Shown in pieces: positions 48,103 to 56,740 of a DNA stretch of 64,000 nt. Source of the stretch: Burkholderia sp. BCC1644 (lineage in GTDB: Bacteria; Pseudomonadota; Gammaproteobacteria; Burkholderiales; Burkholderiaceae); NCBI RefSeq assembly GCF_902833225.1, contig NZ_CADFEI010000007.1, forward strand, positions 124,001-188,000, given 5' to 3'. The first letter of the stretch is position 1. Each line of letters begins with the position of its first letter. A program made the position numbers and the translations under genes. The notes below the pieces were generated by a model that saw nothing but the letters and a program-made list of their open reading frames with translations, had not been told where the DNA came from and did no database searches.

Positions 48103-49431
48103 TCACGAAAATTGGGATGCGCGCCGTTCGCGTTCGACGCGCGCGAGATCGGCCGCGTAGCTTGCGCGTCCGATCGCGAACAGCACGGCGGCCGCGAACG
48201 GCACGACGGGAATCCATTGCAGTGCGCCGACGAGGCCTGCGTGATCGGCGGCCCACCCCGTCAGCAGCGGGCCCGGCGCCATGCCGAGCAGGTTGTTCGC
48301 GAGCGTGAGCGTCGCGAAGGCCGACGCGTGGATCGCGGCCGGCGTCAGGTTCGCGACCATCGCACCCGATGCGCCGGACGCGCCCGCGCCGACCAGCATG
48401 CCCGCGCAGATCAGCGCGAGTTGCAGCGGCCCCGGCGGCAGCCGGAACGCGATCGCGAGGCAGATGCCCGTCAACACGCAATAGGCGATCGCGGTCAGCC
48501 ATTTGCGCGAGCCGTCGGCGCGCCCGACGCGGTCGGTGACGACGCCGCAGCCGACCATCCCGACGCCCGCGATCAACACGAAGCCGGCCGCGAGCACGGC
48601 CGCGCGGTCGGGCGCCATCGCGTAGTAGCGGTTCAGGTAGCTCGGCAGCCACGCGAACAGCGCGCCCGGCACGAACAGGTGCAGCCCGCTGCCGAGATAC
48701 GCGCAGATCACCGAGCGCGAGGCGAACAGCCCCGACATCAGCGCACGCACGCTGCCGCGCAGGTCGCGCGGCGCGTCGGCGTCGCGCCGGCACGGTTCGA
48801 TGCGGCATGCGGCGAGGCGCCGCTCGGTCACCACGCAGCGATACGCGACGAGCAGCACGATGCCGAGCGCGGCCATCACGCCGAACGACCAGCGCCAGCC
48901 GAGATGCGCACCGACCAGCCCGCCGAGCGCCATCCCGAACACCGAGCCGAACGCGCCGCCGGCCATGAATGCGCCGGTCAGCGTCGCGCGCAGCCGGGCC
49001 GGAAAGATGCTGAGGATCAGGGCGACGCCGACGCTGCCGTACGCGGCTTCGCCGAGCCCGACGAGGCCGCGCGCGACCAGCATTTCCGCGTAGTTGGTCG
49101 ACAGCGCGCATCCGAGTGTCGCGACGCTCCACAACGCGGCCATCAGGACGATGCTGCGCACGCGCCCGAAGCGGTCGGCGAGGACCGACAGCGGAAACGT
49201 CAGCAGGCCGACCAGCAGCGCGACGACGCCGGAGAGCGAACCGAGCTGCGTGTCCGACAGCGCCCACGCGTGCTTGAGCAGCGGAAACACCGCGTTGAGC
49301 ACCTGCCGCGACATGTAATCCGACAGCAGCAGCCCGACGGTCAGTCCGAACACGAGCCACGCATACGCAGGCGCGCGCCGCTCGGTGGCCGTCAGGTCCT
49401 GCAGCGACGGCTCGACGTGATGAATCAACAT
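48103..49431 (-). CDS. MFS transporter of the BKACE/TauD operon
   Basis: A 442-residue 12-TM permease with a motif A (SVLADRFGRVRSI) and ARGLVGLGEAAYGSVGVALILSIFPARLRATLTGAF in TM4-5. It is of the type often found with catabolic genes for organic acids. GGAGGAG before the ATG at 49431 decides the start. Its place behind BKACE and TauD genes suggests it imports their substrate. Confidence 0.88.
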   Translation of the reverse strand: MLIHHVEPSLQDLTATERRAPAYAWLVFGLTVGLLLSDYMSRQVLNAVFPLLKHAWALSDTQLGSLSGVVALLVGLLTFPLSVLADRFGRVRSIVLMAALWSVATLGCALSTNYAEMLVARGLVGLGEAAYGSVGVALILSIFPARLRATLTGAFMAGGAFGSVFGMALGGLVGAHLGWRWSFGVMAALGIVLLVAYRCVVTERRLAACRIEPCRRDADAPRDLRGSVRALMSGLFASRSVICAYLGSGLHLFVPGALFAWLPSYLNRYYAMAPDRAAVLAAGFVLIAGVGMVGCGVVTDRVGRADGSRKWLTAIAYCVLTGICLAIAFRLPPGPLQLALICAGMLVGAGASGASGAMVANLTPAAIHASAFATLTLANNLLGMAPGPLLTGWAADHAGLVGALQWIPVVPFAAAVLFAIGRASYAADLARVERERRASQFS

Positions 49432-49593
49432 GCGTGTCTCCTCCGGCACCGGGGCGGCAATGCGCCGGCGCGGCTTGCGCGGCCCCGCTCCGTCGACCGG
49501 AGTCCGCCCTGCGTCATGCGCAGGGGTGGGTGCCGCGCCACAACGATCGGCAGGCGGCTGCCGCGCTCGCGGGCCGCCCGGATGCGCGGCGCG

Positions 49594-50649
49594 TCAGGCC
49601 GCGCGCAGCGGCACGCTCAGCTGGCCCGGCCGGCGGTTCGGCGCCATCCCGAGCTGCGCGAGCGTCTCGTCGATGCCGTCGTACTGCACGCCGATCCGGT
49701 AGATCGCCCTGGCTTCCTTGCCGGTCGCGATGTCGCGGCCGAGTTCGCGCGCGATCCGCGCGCATTGCTCGACCTGCTGCACCGACGTCATCCGGTTGCC
49801 CTTCTGGTCGATGATCGTGTCCTCGATCCCGCAGCGCGGATGCAGGCCCAGCGCCATCGCGACCGTGTTGATCGGCAGCACGTTCTTCATCAGCGATTCG
49901 AGCGTGATGCACGCACCGTCCGGACAGCGCCGCACGAATTCCATGAAGTTGTACGGATTCGGGCCGTCGAAGCCGCCGCCGATGCCGACCCACGTGACGT
50001 TGAGCGGGCCGCGATAGACGCCGCGCCGGATGATCCGCTCGAGCGTTTCGAGCGCATGCATGCCGGTCAGCTGGAAATGCGGCTGGATGCCGGCCGCCTG
50101 CAGCCGGCGCAGGTGTTCGTCGACCCAGCCGGGGCCGGCCGGCACCGTCATCTCGCGGTACGCGTCCCACAGCGCGGCTTCGTTCAGCGACGTGCCGGCG
50201 ATGTCCTTGCGATTCATCAACTCGGTGATGTTCATCTGCACGGTGTTGATCGCGACCGTCACCTGGTCGGGCTTCGGCGTCAGCTCGGCGAGCATGTGGC
50301 GCGTGTCGTCGGAGAGCCATTTCGCATCGGCGCCCTCGCCTTCCGGCGCGAACGAGATCGAGCCGCCGACCTGCAGGATCATGTCGGGCACCGCTTCGCG
50401 CAGCCGGCCGAGCAGCTCGTTGAATTTCGACAGCCGCTTGCTGCCCTTGCCGTCGAGTTCGCGCACATGCAGGTGCAGCACCGTCGCGCCCGCGTTGTAG
50501 CAGTCGACGGCCTTCTGCACGTGCTCGTCCATCGTCACCGGAATGTCTTCCGGAAAATCGGCGGGCATCCATTCCGGGCCATACGGCGCGACCGTGATGA
50601 CCACCTTGTCCTGGTTTTCCGGGTGCAGCGAATCGTCGAGAAATTGCAT
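49594..50649 (-). CDS. BKACE family (DUF849) beta-keto acid cleavage enzyme
   Basis: A 351-residue TIM-barrel protein of the 3-keto-5-aminohexanoate cleavage (Kce)/BKACE family. These enzymes condense a beta-keto acid with acetyl-CoA and release acetoacetate and a new CoA ester. The zinc-binding His pair is in ATVLHLHVRELDG (His59, His61), the substrate loop in MILQVGGSISFAPEGEGA and further active-site parts in VGIGGGFDGPNPYNFMEF and ALGLHPRCGIEDTI. It is longer than most members (about 270-310 residues). Substrate specificity in the family varies widely. Confidence 0.9.
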   Translation of the reverse strand: MQFLDDSLHPENQDKVVITVAPYGPEWMPADFPEDIPVTMDEHVQKAVDCYNAGATVLHLHVRELDGKGSKRLSKFNELLGRLREAVPDMILQVGGSISFAPEGEGADAKWLSDDTRHMLAELTPKPDQVTVAINTVQMNITELMNRKDIAGTSLNEAALWDAYREMTVPAGPGWVDEHLRRLQAAGIQPHFQLTGMHALETLERIIRRGVYRGPLNVTWVGIGGGFDGPNPYNFMEFVRRCPDGACITLESLMKNVLPINTVAMALGLHPRCGIEDTIIDQKGNRMTSVQQVEQCARIARELGRDIATGKEARAIYRIGVQYDGIDETLAQLGMAPNRRPGQLSVPLRAA

Positions 50650-50769
50650 GTCGTCCTCCAGTGGAAATCGTTTTAGTGCAGGCGTACGGGCGTGCGTATC
50701 CCGCCGTGCCGGGCGGCGAGCCCGGCGCGTCGTGTGCAGGGTTGCGAGTCGGTTAAGGGGCGGGCGCGC

Positions 50770-51618
50770 TCAGAACGGCACGTCGCCGACGATGCCTGCG
50801 CGCTCCATCCGGCGCACGCACGGCGGGTAGTCCATCACCGCGTAATGCTGCGTGCTGCGGTTGTCCCAGATCGCGACGCTGTTCTTCTTCCAGCGCCAGC
50901 GCACCTGGTATTCGGGGATCGCGGCCTGGCTGATCAGGTACTGCAGCAACTGGCCGGCGCCGGGGTTTGCATCCTGGCCGAAGCGCACGCGGCCGGGTGT
51001 GTGGAAGTTCGTGAAATGCGTCGCGAACGCGTTCACGTACAGCACCTTCTCGCCGGTTTCCGGATGCGTGCGCACGACCGGATGCTCGGCGTCCGGGTAC
51101 TGCGCCTTCAACGCGAGGCGGCGGTCGATCGGCATCGCTGCGCCGAAGCTCGCCTCGATGCTGTGGCGCGCGCGCAAGTCCGCGATCTGCTGCTTCACGT
51201 GGTCCGGCAGGTTCTCGTACGCGAGCACCATGTTCGCCCACATCGTGTCGCCGCCAACCGGCGGACCCTCGATGCAGCGCAGCACGCAGCCGAACGGCGG
51301 CGCCACGCGCCAGCTCGCATCGCTGTGCCACGCATTCTCGTAGCGGTCGTTCGGCTGGTCGGGCGACTTGTAGATCCGCACGAGCCCCGGGTGCTCGGGA
51401 TCGCTGCCGGCGACCGGATGATCCTCGAGCTCGCCGAAGCGCCGCGCGAACGCAACGTGCTCGGCGCGCGTGATGTCCTGGTCGCGCAGGAACAGCACGC
51501 GATGCCGGAGCAACTGCGCGCGGAGCTCGGCGAACAGGCCGTCGTCGTGCACGGCGTCGGCGAGGCTCACATCCAGCAGTTCCGCGCCGATCGCGCAGGT
51601 CAGGGGTTCGACTCGCAT
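50770..51618 (-). CDS. TauD/TfdA family Fe(II)/2-oxoglutarate dioxygenase
   Basis: A 282-residue dioxygenase. The iron facial triad is His98 and Asp100 in ENAWHSDASW and the distal His in DNRSTQHYAVMDY near residue 255; the 2-oxoglutarate Arg is in RRMERAGIVGD. Family members hydroxylate taurine, 2,4-D, gamma-butyrobetaine and others. It would start breakdown of an imported compound whose keto-acid product passes to the BKACE enzyme downstream (inference). An in-frame extension upstream has no ribosome-binding site. Confidence 0.9.
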   Translation of the reverse strand: MRVEPLTCAIGAELLDVSLADAVHDDGLFAELRAQLLRHRVLFLRDQDITRAEHVAFARRFGELEDHPVAGSDPEHPGLVRIYKSPDQPNDRYENAWHSDASWRVAPPFGCVLRCIEGPPVGGDTMWANMVLAYENLPDHVKQQIADLRARHSIEASFGAAMPIDRRLALKAQYPDAEHPVVRTHPETGEKVLYVNAFATHFTNFHTPGRVRFGQDANPGAGQLLQYLISQAAIPEYQVRWRWKKNSVAIWDNRSTQHYAVMDYPPCVRRMERAGIVGDVPF

Positions 51619-51628
51619 GCGCGTCTCC

Positions 51629-52609
51629 TCAGACGATGAACACCGACGAACCGGTCGTCTTGCGCGATTCGAGATCGCGGTGTGCCTGCGCGGCATCCTG
51701 CAGCGCATAGCGCTGGTTGATCTCGATCCTGATGCGGCCGGCCGCGACGTGCGCGAACAGTTCGCCGGCCAGGTCGTTCTTCTCGGCCGGATCGGCGATG
51801 TAGTCGGCCAGCGCCGGGCGCGTCAGGTACAGCGAGCCCTTCATCGCGAGGCGCTGCGGATCGAACGGCGGGATCGGACCCGACGCGGTGCCGACGCATA
51901 CCATCAGCCCGCGCCGCTTCAGCGAATCGAGCGAGCCTTCGAAAGTGTCCTTGCCGACGCTGTCGAACACGACGTCGACACCCGCGCCGTCCGTCAGTTC
52001 GCGCACGCGCTTCGCGACGTCCTCGCGGCTGTAGTCGATCGTATGGTCGCAGCCGTGGGCACGGGCGATCGCGGCCTTGTGCTCGCTCGACACGGTGCCG
52101 ATCACCGTGAGCCCGAGCAGCTTCGCCCATTGCGACACGATCAGCCCGACGCCGCCGGCGGCCGCATGCAGCAGGATCGTGTCGCCCGGCGCGAACGCAT
52201 GGATGCGGCGCAGCAGGTAGGCCGACGTGAGTCCGCGCATCGTCATCGCGGCGGCCGTTTCGCACGAGATGCCGGCCGGCAGCCGGACGAGCGGCGCGGC
52301 CGGGATCAGCCGCTCGGTGCTGTACGCGCCGAGCGTGTTCAAAAAGCCCGTGTAGGTCACGCGATCGCCGACGGCCACGTTCGTCACGCCGGGGCCGACC
52401 GCGTCGACCACGCCGGCCGCCTCGACGCCGATGCCGGCCGGCAGCGGCACCGGATACAGGCCGCTGCGGAAATACGTGTCGGCGAAATTCAGCCCGACGG
52501 CCTCGTGCCGCAGGCGCACCTGGCCGGCGCCCGGATCGCCGACGTCGACTGCTTCCCAGCGCAGCACGTCGGGGCCGCCGGTTTCGTGGAATCGCACTGC
52601 ATGTGCCAT
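51629..52609 (-). CDS. Quinone oxidoreductase (zinc-free MDR family)
   Basis: A 326-residue NADPH-dependent MDR protein like E. coli QorA: N-terminal GroES-like domain (EAVGLNFADTYFRSGLYPVPLPAGIGVEAAGVV), nucleotide-binding motif LLHAAAGGVGLIVSQWAK and the quinone oxidoreductase-type VDVVFDSVGKDTFEGSLDSL. It lacks the zinc ligands of alcohol dehydrogenases. It reduces quinones or alpha,beta-unsaturated carbonyls. It lies 10 bp upstream of the dioxygenase gene. Confidence 0.92.
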   Translation of the reverse strand: MAHAVRFHETGGPDVLRWEAVDVGDPGAGQVRLRHEAVGLNFADTYFRSGLYPVPLPAGIGVEAAGVVDAVGPGVTNVAVGDRVTYTGFLNTLGAYSTERLIPAAPLVRLPAGISCETAAAMTMRGLTSAYLLRRIHAFAPGDTILLHAAAGGVGLIVSQWAKLLGLTVIGTVSSEHKAAIARAHGCDHTIDYSREDVAKRVRELTDGAGVDVVFDSVGKDTFEGSLDSLKRRGLMVCVGTASGPIPPFDPQRLAMKGSLYLTRPALADYIADPAEKNDLAGELFAHVAAGRIRIEINQRYALQDAAQAHRDLESRKTTGSSVFIV

Positions 52610-52627
52610 CGTGTTCTCCGTATGGTG

Positions 52628-53575
52628 TCAGTCCGATGCGCGTCGCGCATCGTCGGGTTCGTTCATGACCGGCGGCGTCGCGGTTGCGCGGCCCGCCGGC
52701 GGTTCGTCCAGTTCGCTCCAGTCGGCGTCGCCCAGGTAGCGCCGCGCGGCGGGAAAAATCACGCCTTCCATCCGCCCCATCTGCTCGAACGCGCCGTGCG
52801 CATAACGAGCGAGCGCCGCATCGAATGCGGCGGACGGCAGCCCGTCCGCGGCGATCCGGCCGAGCGCGTCGAGCGCCTGTGCATCGCGTTGCCGCTGGCG
52901 ATCGAGTTCGTCCAGTTCGGCCGCGACGCACTCCGCGCGGATACGTAACACCGCGAAGAGCCGCGCTTCGGCGTCCGTGCCGAAACGCGCGTTCTGCAGT
53001 GCGGCGAGCGAGGCCAGCGCACGCTGCACGTCGACCGCGTGCCGCTGCGGCCCGTTCGCGGCTGCGCCGGACGCCATCAGCATCTGCAGCAGCACGCCGA
53101 CCCTGCGATGCGCGTCGAGACAACGCGCGATCACGCGCGCCTCGGCCGGCGTCCGGTGTGACGTGCAGACGAGCACCGGCACGCCGCTCGTCGCGAGCAG
53201 CTGCTGTCGCTGCGCGCGGGCCGCCGCATCGGCATCGGGCGGCAGCGCCGCGACGCCGATCAGGTCGCAGCCGAGCGTGCCGGCAAGCGCGCCGGGCGAT
53301 GCGTCGCCGCTCGCCGGGTGGCCGGCCCCCGGATCGCCGGCCGCCGGATGGCCGGCCGCCGCAATCGCATGGGACAGGCCCTGCGCCCGGGCGGCGGCTT
53401 CCACTTTCGCACCGTGTTCCGGCAGCCGCGCTCCGGATAAACGCGAGTCCGGCGCGGCGCCGGGCAGCACGAACGTGACACGTGCGCCGACCGCGCGCGC
53501 CAGTTCGAGCGCATGGCCGATCGCGTCGATGCCGCCGGGCACGCCGTCGACCGTCACGAGCAGATGGCGGTACAT
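52628..53575 (-). CDS. UspA-like protein fused to a degenerate hemerythrin-like domain
   Basis: A 315-residue protein. The N-terminal 140 residues resemble a universal-stress domain (YRHLLVTVDGVPGGIDAIGHALELARAVGARVTFVLPG ... LLATSGVPVLVCTSH), interrupted by a Gly/His/Pro/Ala/Asp repeat linker near residues 75-95. The C-terminal part follows an HHE hemerythrin four-helix bundle, ending in EGVIFPAARRYLGDADWSELD. Iron ligands look lost: the final HxxxE-type helix reads QMGRMEG and the HPxEE helix has no His. It is the first gene of the operon and may be a sensor or adaptor rather than an oxygen binder. Confidence 0.78.
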   Translation of the reverse strand: MYRHLLVTVDGVPGGIDAIGHALELARAVGARVTFVLPGAAPDSRLSGARLPEHGAKVEAAARAQGLSHAIAAAGHPAAGDPGAGHPASGDASPGALAGTLGCDLIGVAALPPDADAAARAQRQQLLATSGVPVLVCTSHRTPAEARVIARCLDAHRRVGVLLQMLMASGAAANGPQRHAVDVQRALASLAALQNARFGTDAEARLFAVLRIRAECVAAELDELDRQRQRDAQALDALGRIAADGLPSAAFDAALARYAHGAFEQMGRMEGVIFPAARRYLGDADWSELDEPPAGRATATPPVMNEPDDARRASD

Positions 53576-53589
53576 CGTGCCGCTCCGCT

Positions 53590-53640
53590 TATCCGGCGGT
53601 CGGCGCGTTGCGCCGCGTGCCGGTCGATACGATCTTCATG
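53590..53640 (-). CDS. Possible 16-residue leader peptide of the catabolic operon
   Basis: ATG at 53640 preceded by GAGGAG at 7 bases, then MKIVSTGTRRNAPTAG and TAA at 53592-53590, 14 bases before the UspA-fusion ATG. The ribosome-binding site is stronger than that of the following gene. It could be an upstream ORF that tunes translation. Only start, stop and spacing support it. Confidence 0.35.
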
Positions 53641-53819
53641 GGTGGGCTCCTCGTGGTGTTCGTCATGTATCGGAACCCATGCTAGCGACGCGGCGCGGGT
53701 GCGGCCCCACTCGTCGCGGGGGGGATTGACGGGCGAACGCGGTTCGGCCGATCCTTCCCCCCACGCCCACCCCGGACGCTGGCCTGCACGGCCGGCGCCG
53801 GACTCCGACAGCTGCCCCG

Positions 53820-56513
53820 ATGGCCCACCCACCCGATCGCGCCGACACGCCCCCCACCGAACTGGTCCTGAAGACGACCGCGCCGCGTGTGCCGGCGCAA
53901 CTGCTCGCCCGCGCGCGGCTGAGCCTCGCCGCGCCGGCGTTCGACGGCCGGCCGGTCACGCTCGTGCAGGCGCCGGCCGGGTACGGCAAGACGTCGCTGC
54001 TCGCGCAGTGGCGCCGCGAGGCCCTTGCGCTCGGCCGCGCGGTCGTGTGGCTGTCGGCCGACGAGCGCGACGACGCTCAGCGGCTGCTGCAGGGGCTCGT
54101 ACAGGCAGTGCGCACCGGTTGCGCGCGGCCGGGCTTCGGGCGGCTGGTCCCGGGCGGTGCGGCGCGCGCGCTGGACGGCCTGACCGCGTGGCTCGCCGAA
54201 GTCGCCCAACTGTCGATCGACGCGCTGCTGATCGTCGACGACGCCGAGCGGCTGCCGGTTGCCGGCCTCGAGGCGCTGACCTACGTGCTGCACAACGCGC
54301 CGCAGAACCTGCATGTCGTCGTCGCCGCGCGGCGCGGGCTCGATCACGCGGCCGGCGACCTGCTCGCCGGCGGCCAATGCACGCTCGCGGGCCCCGACTG
54401 GCTGCGCTTCACGCTCGACGAGACGATCGCGCTGGTCGGCGCGCGCTTTGCGCAACGGGTGGACGCCGACGCGTGCGCGCGGCTCTTCGAGCGCGTCGAC
54501 GGCTGGCCGCTCGGGCTGCAGCTCGCGATGGCCGCGATGGCGCGCTCGGCCGATCCGCGCCAGGCGGTCGATGCGCTCGCCGCACGCATGGACGGCACGC
54601 GCGACCGGCTCGTCGAACTGCTGCTCGCGAACCAGTCGGCGGACGACACCGCGTTCCTGACGCGCACGAGCGTCGCCGATCGCCTGCATCCGTCGCTGTG
54701 CGCGGCGCTGCTCGACGATGCGCACGCGCCCGACCGGCTCGCGCGGCTCGCGCGTGACACGCCGCTGTTCATTGCCTCGGACGATTCGGACTGGTGCCGG
54801 CTGCATCCGCTCGTGCGCGACACGCTGCGCGACCGCCTCGCCACGCGCGCCGACGCCGAGCGCAGCACGCTGCATGCACGCGCGGCGGCATGGCTCGATG
54901 CCCACGGGATGACCGAGGAAGCCGCACGCCACGCGTACGCGGCCGGCCAGTTCGAGACCGCGTACGCGCTCGCGCAGCGCTGCCTCGAGGATGCGATCAA
55001 GCAGGGCCGCATCAACGACGTGCTCGACTGGCTGGCGCTGCTGCCCGACGCGGAGCTCGACAAGCGCCCGACGCTGCGGATTGCGGTTGCGTGGGCGCTG
55101 GCGCTCGGCGAGCGTCATGTCGAGGCGCGGCGCCAGATCGCGGGCATCCTCGCGGATAACGGCACGCCGGCCGCGATGCGCTACGAATGCGCGCTGATCC
55201 TGAGCGCGGCCGCGTATTACGCCGACGAAATCGACCGCTTCGTCGAGCTGTTCGAGCCGTGGGCCGACTTCACGCCGCCGCCGGCGACGTGGCTCGCGCA
55301 GATGCACGCGAACCGGCTGTCGGCGCGCGCGATCATCGTCGGCGAACCGGCGCAGGCGCGCCGGTTCCAGCAGGCCGCGCCACGCGGTGAAACGGCGGCC
55401 GGGTTCGGCTACGTCGCGCGCTGGGGCGAGCTGATCACGGGCCTGAGCTACTTGCGCGAAGGCCAGATCCGGCTCGCGGACGACGTGCTGGCGCCGGCGC
55501 TGGCGCGCGCGGAAGCCGATCTCGGGCGTCGTCATCCGCTGACCTGCATGCTCGCGGCGATGTGCGCGGCGATCGCGTACGAGGCCGACCGCGTCGACCA
55601 GGCCGCCGCGTTGCTCGCGAACCGGCTCGACGTGCTCGAACACGCCGGCACGCCCGACACCGTGCTGCTCGGCTATCGCACGGCCGCGCGCATCGCGCTG
55701 CTGCGCGGCGTCGAACACCGCGCGATCGACCTGCTCGAAGCGCTCGACGCGATGGGTGTCGCGCGCCGGCTGCCGCGCCTGTCGGTCGCGAGCCTCGCCG
55801 AACAGGTGCGCATCCACGCGGCGCGCTATCGCGAGGCGACCTGCCATGCGCTTGTCGAGCGGATCGACGCGATCGCCGCGGCCGAGTTTCCGTCGCACGG
55901 GCCGCTGTGGCGCCGCCCCGTCGTGCTGCTGCAGGCGACCGCGCACGCGGGCGCGGCGCTCGCCGCGCGCCGCTGGGACGATGCAAGCGCCGCGCTCGAC
56001 GAGGCGGCCGTGCTGGCGCGCGAAATGAGCATGGGGCGCGAGCGCATCGAGATCATGGCGCTCAGCGCGTTCGCGCTCGAACAGTCGGGGCGCGGCGGCC
56101 GCGCGTTGCTCGACGAGGCGATGAATCTCGCCGACATGTTCGGGCTCACGCGCACGCTCGCCGACGCGCATCCGGCCGTCGCCGACTGGGCGCGTCGCGT
56201 CGGCGACGAGGCGGCCGCCGGCGACGGCCTCGCGCGGCACGCGCTGCCGCAGCCGCGCATCGTGCCGCCCGCGCCGCGCGGCGTGACGAGCCCGCGCGCG
56301 GTGCCGAGCGTCGTGCTGACGCCGAAGGAACGCGCGATCCTCGAGCTGCTCGCGCGCAACCTGTCGAACAAGGAGATCGCGGTCGCGCTCGCCGTCGGCG
56401 AGGAAACCGTGAAATGGCACCTGAAGAACCTGTTCGGCAAGCTCGACGCCAGCTCGCGCAAGCATGCCGTGCGCCGTGCGCTGGTGCTCGGGCTGCTCGA
56501 AAGCGCGCCTTGA
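53820..56513 (+). CDS. MalT-like LuxR-family ATP-dependent regulator (LAL)
   Basis: An 897-residue STAND-ATPase regulator. Walker A is APAGYGKTS (51-59), Walker B ALLIVDDAERLP. A long helical TPR-like middle (about 380-800) follows, and the C-terminal LuxR helix-turn-helix is LTPKERAILELLARNLSNKEIAVALAVGEETVKWHLKNLFGKLDASSRKHAVRRAL. MalT-type proteins bind an inducer and ATP, oligomerise and activate transcription. It is divergent from the BKACE/TauD operon and upstream of a porin gene, so it likely activates both. Confidence 0.92.
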   Translation: MAHPPDRADTPPTELVLKTTAPRVPAQLLARARLSLAAPAFDGRPVTLVQAPAGYGKTSLLAQWRREALALGRAVVWLSADERDDAQRLLQGLVQAVRTGCARPGFGRLVPGGAARALDGLTAWLAEVAQLSIDALLIVDDAERLPVAGLEALTYVLHNAPQNLHVVVAARRGLDHAAGDLLAGGQCTLAGPDWLRFTLDETIALVGARFAQRVDADACARLFERVDGWPLGLQLAMAAMARSADPRQAVDALAARMDGTRDRLVELLLANQSADDTAFLTRTSVADRLHPSLCAALLDDAHAPDRLARLARDTPLFIASDDSDWCRLHPLVRDTLRDRLATRADAERSTLHARAAAWLDAHGMTEEAARHAYAAGQFETAYALAQRCLEDAIKQGRINDVLDWLALLPDAELDKRPTLRIAVAWALALGERHVEARRQIAGILADNGTPAAMRYECALILSAAAYYADEIDRFVELFEPWADFTPPPATWLAQMHANRLSARAIIVGEPAQARRFQQAAPRGETAAGFGYVARWGELITGLSYLREGQIRLADDVLAPALARAEADLGRRHPLTCMLAAMCAAIAYEADRVDQAAALLANRLDVLEHAGTPDTVLLGYRTAARIALLRGVEHRAIDLLEALDAMGVARRLPRLSVASLAEQVRIHAARYREATCHALVERIDAIAAAEFPSHGPLWRRPVVLLQATAHAGAALAARRWDDASAALDEAAVLAREMSMGRERIEIMALSAFALEQSGRGGRALLDEAMNLADMFGLTRTLADAHPAVADWARRVGDEAAAGDGLARHALPQPRIVPPAPRGVTSPRAVPSVVLTPKERAILELLARNLSNKEIAVALAVGEETVKWHLKNLFGKLDASSRKHAVRRALVLGLLESAP

Positions 56514-56740
56514 TGCGCGTTTGAGCCGGCCTCCCGCGGCCGCGTAGCCACCCGTCCCCCTTCGATTCTCCGCAACCCTGCCCCCCGCGCATGGGGGGGA
56601 GCGGCCGCGCGCCGTTGCGTAGTCTTTCCGCACGGCTCGCACCGGCGCCACCTGTCGCGCCCTCCCGCGTGCCTTGATGTTTCCCCGCTTTACCCGGACG
56701 GGCTCGATCCCGTTCCGGCCACGACAACCCCGGAGACTCC

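Noticed and set aside
53310..53360. Short GGCCGGCC-type repeats as a CRISPR or structural repeat
   Set aside because: They encode an in-frame Gly/His/Pro/Ala/Asp linker inside the UspA-like protein; repeats are short, irregular and coding.
53682..56651. 989-codon minus-strand open frame
   Set aside because: Antisense of the MalT-like regulator, whose domains are clear on the other strand; the minus frame has shadow composition only.
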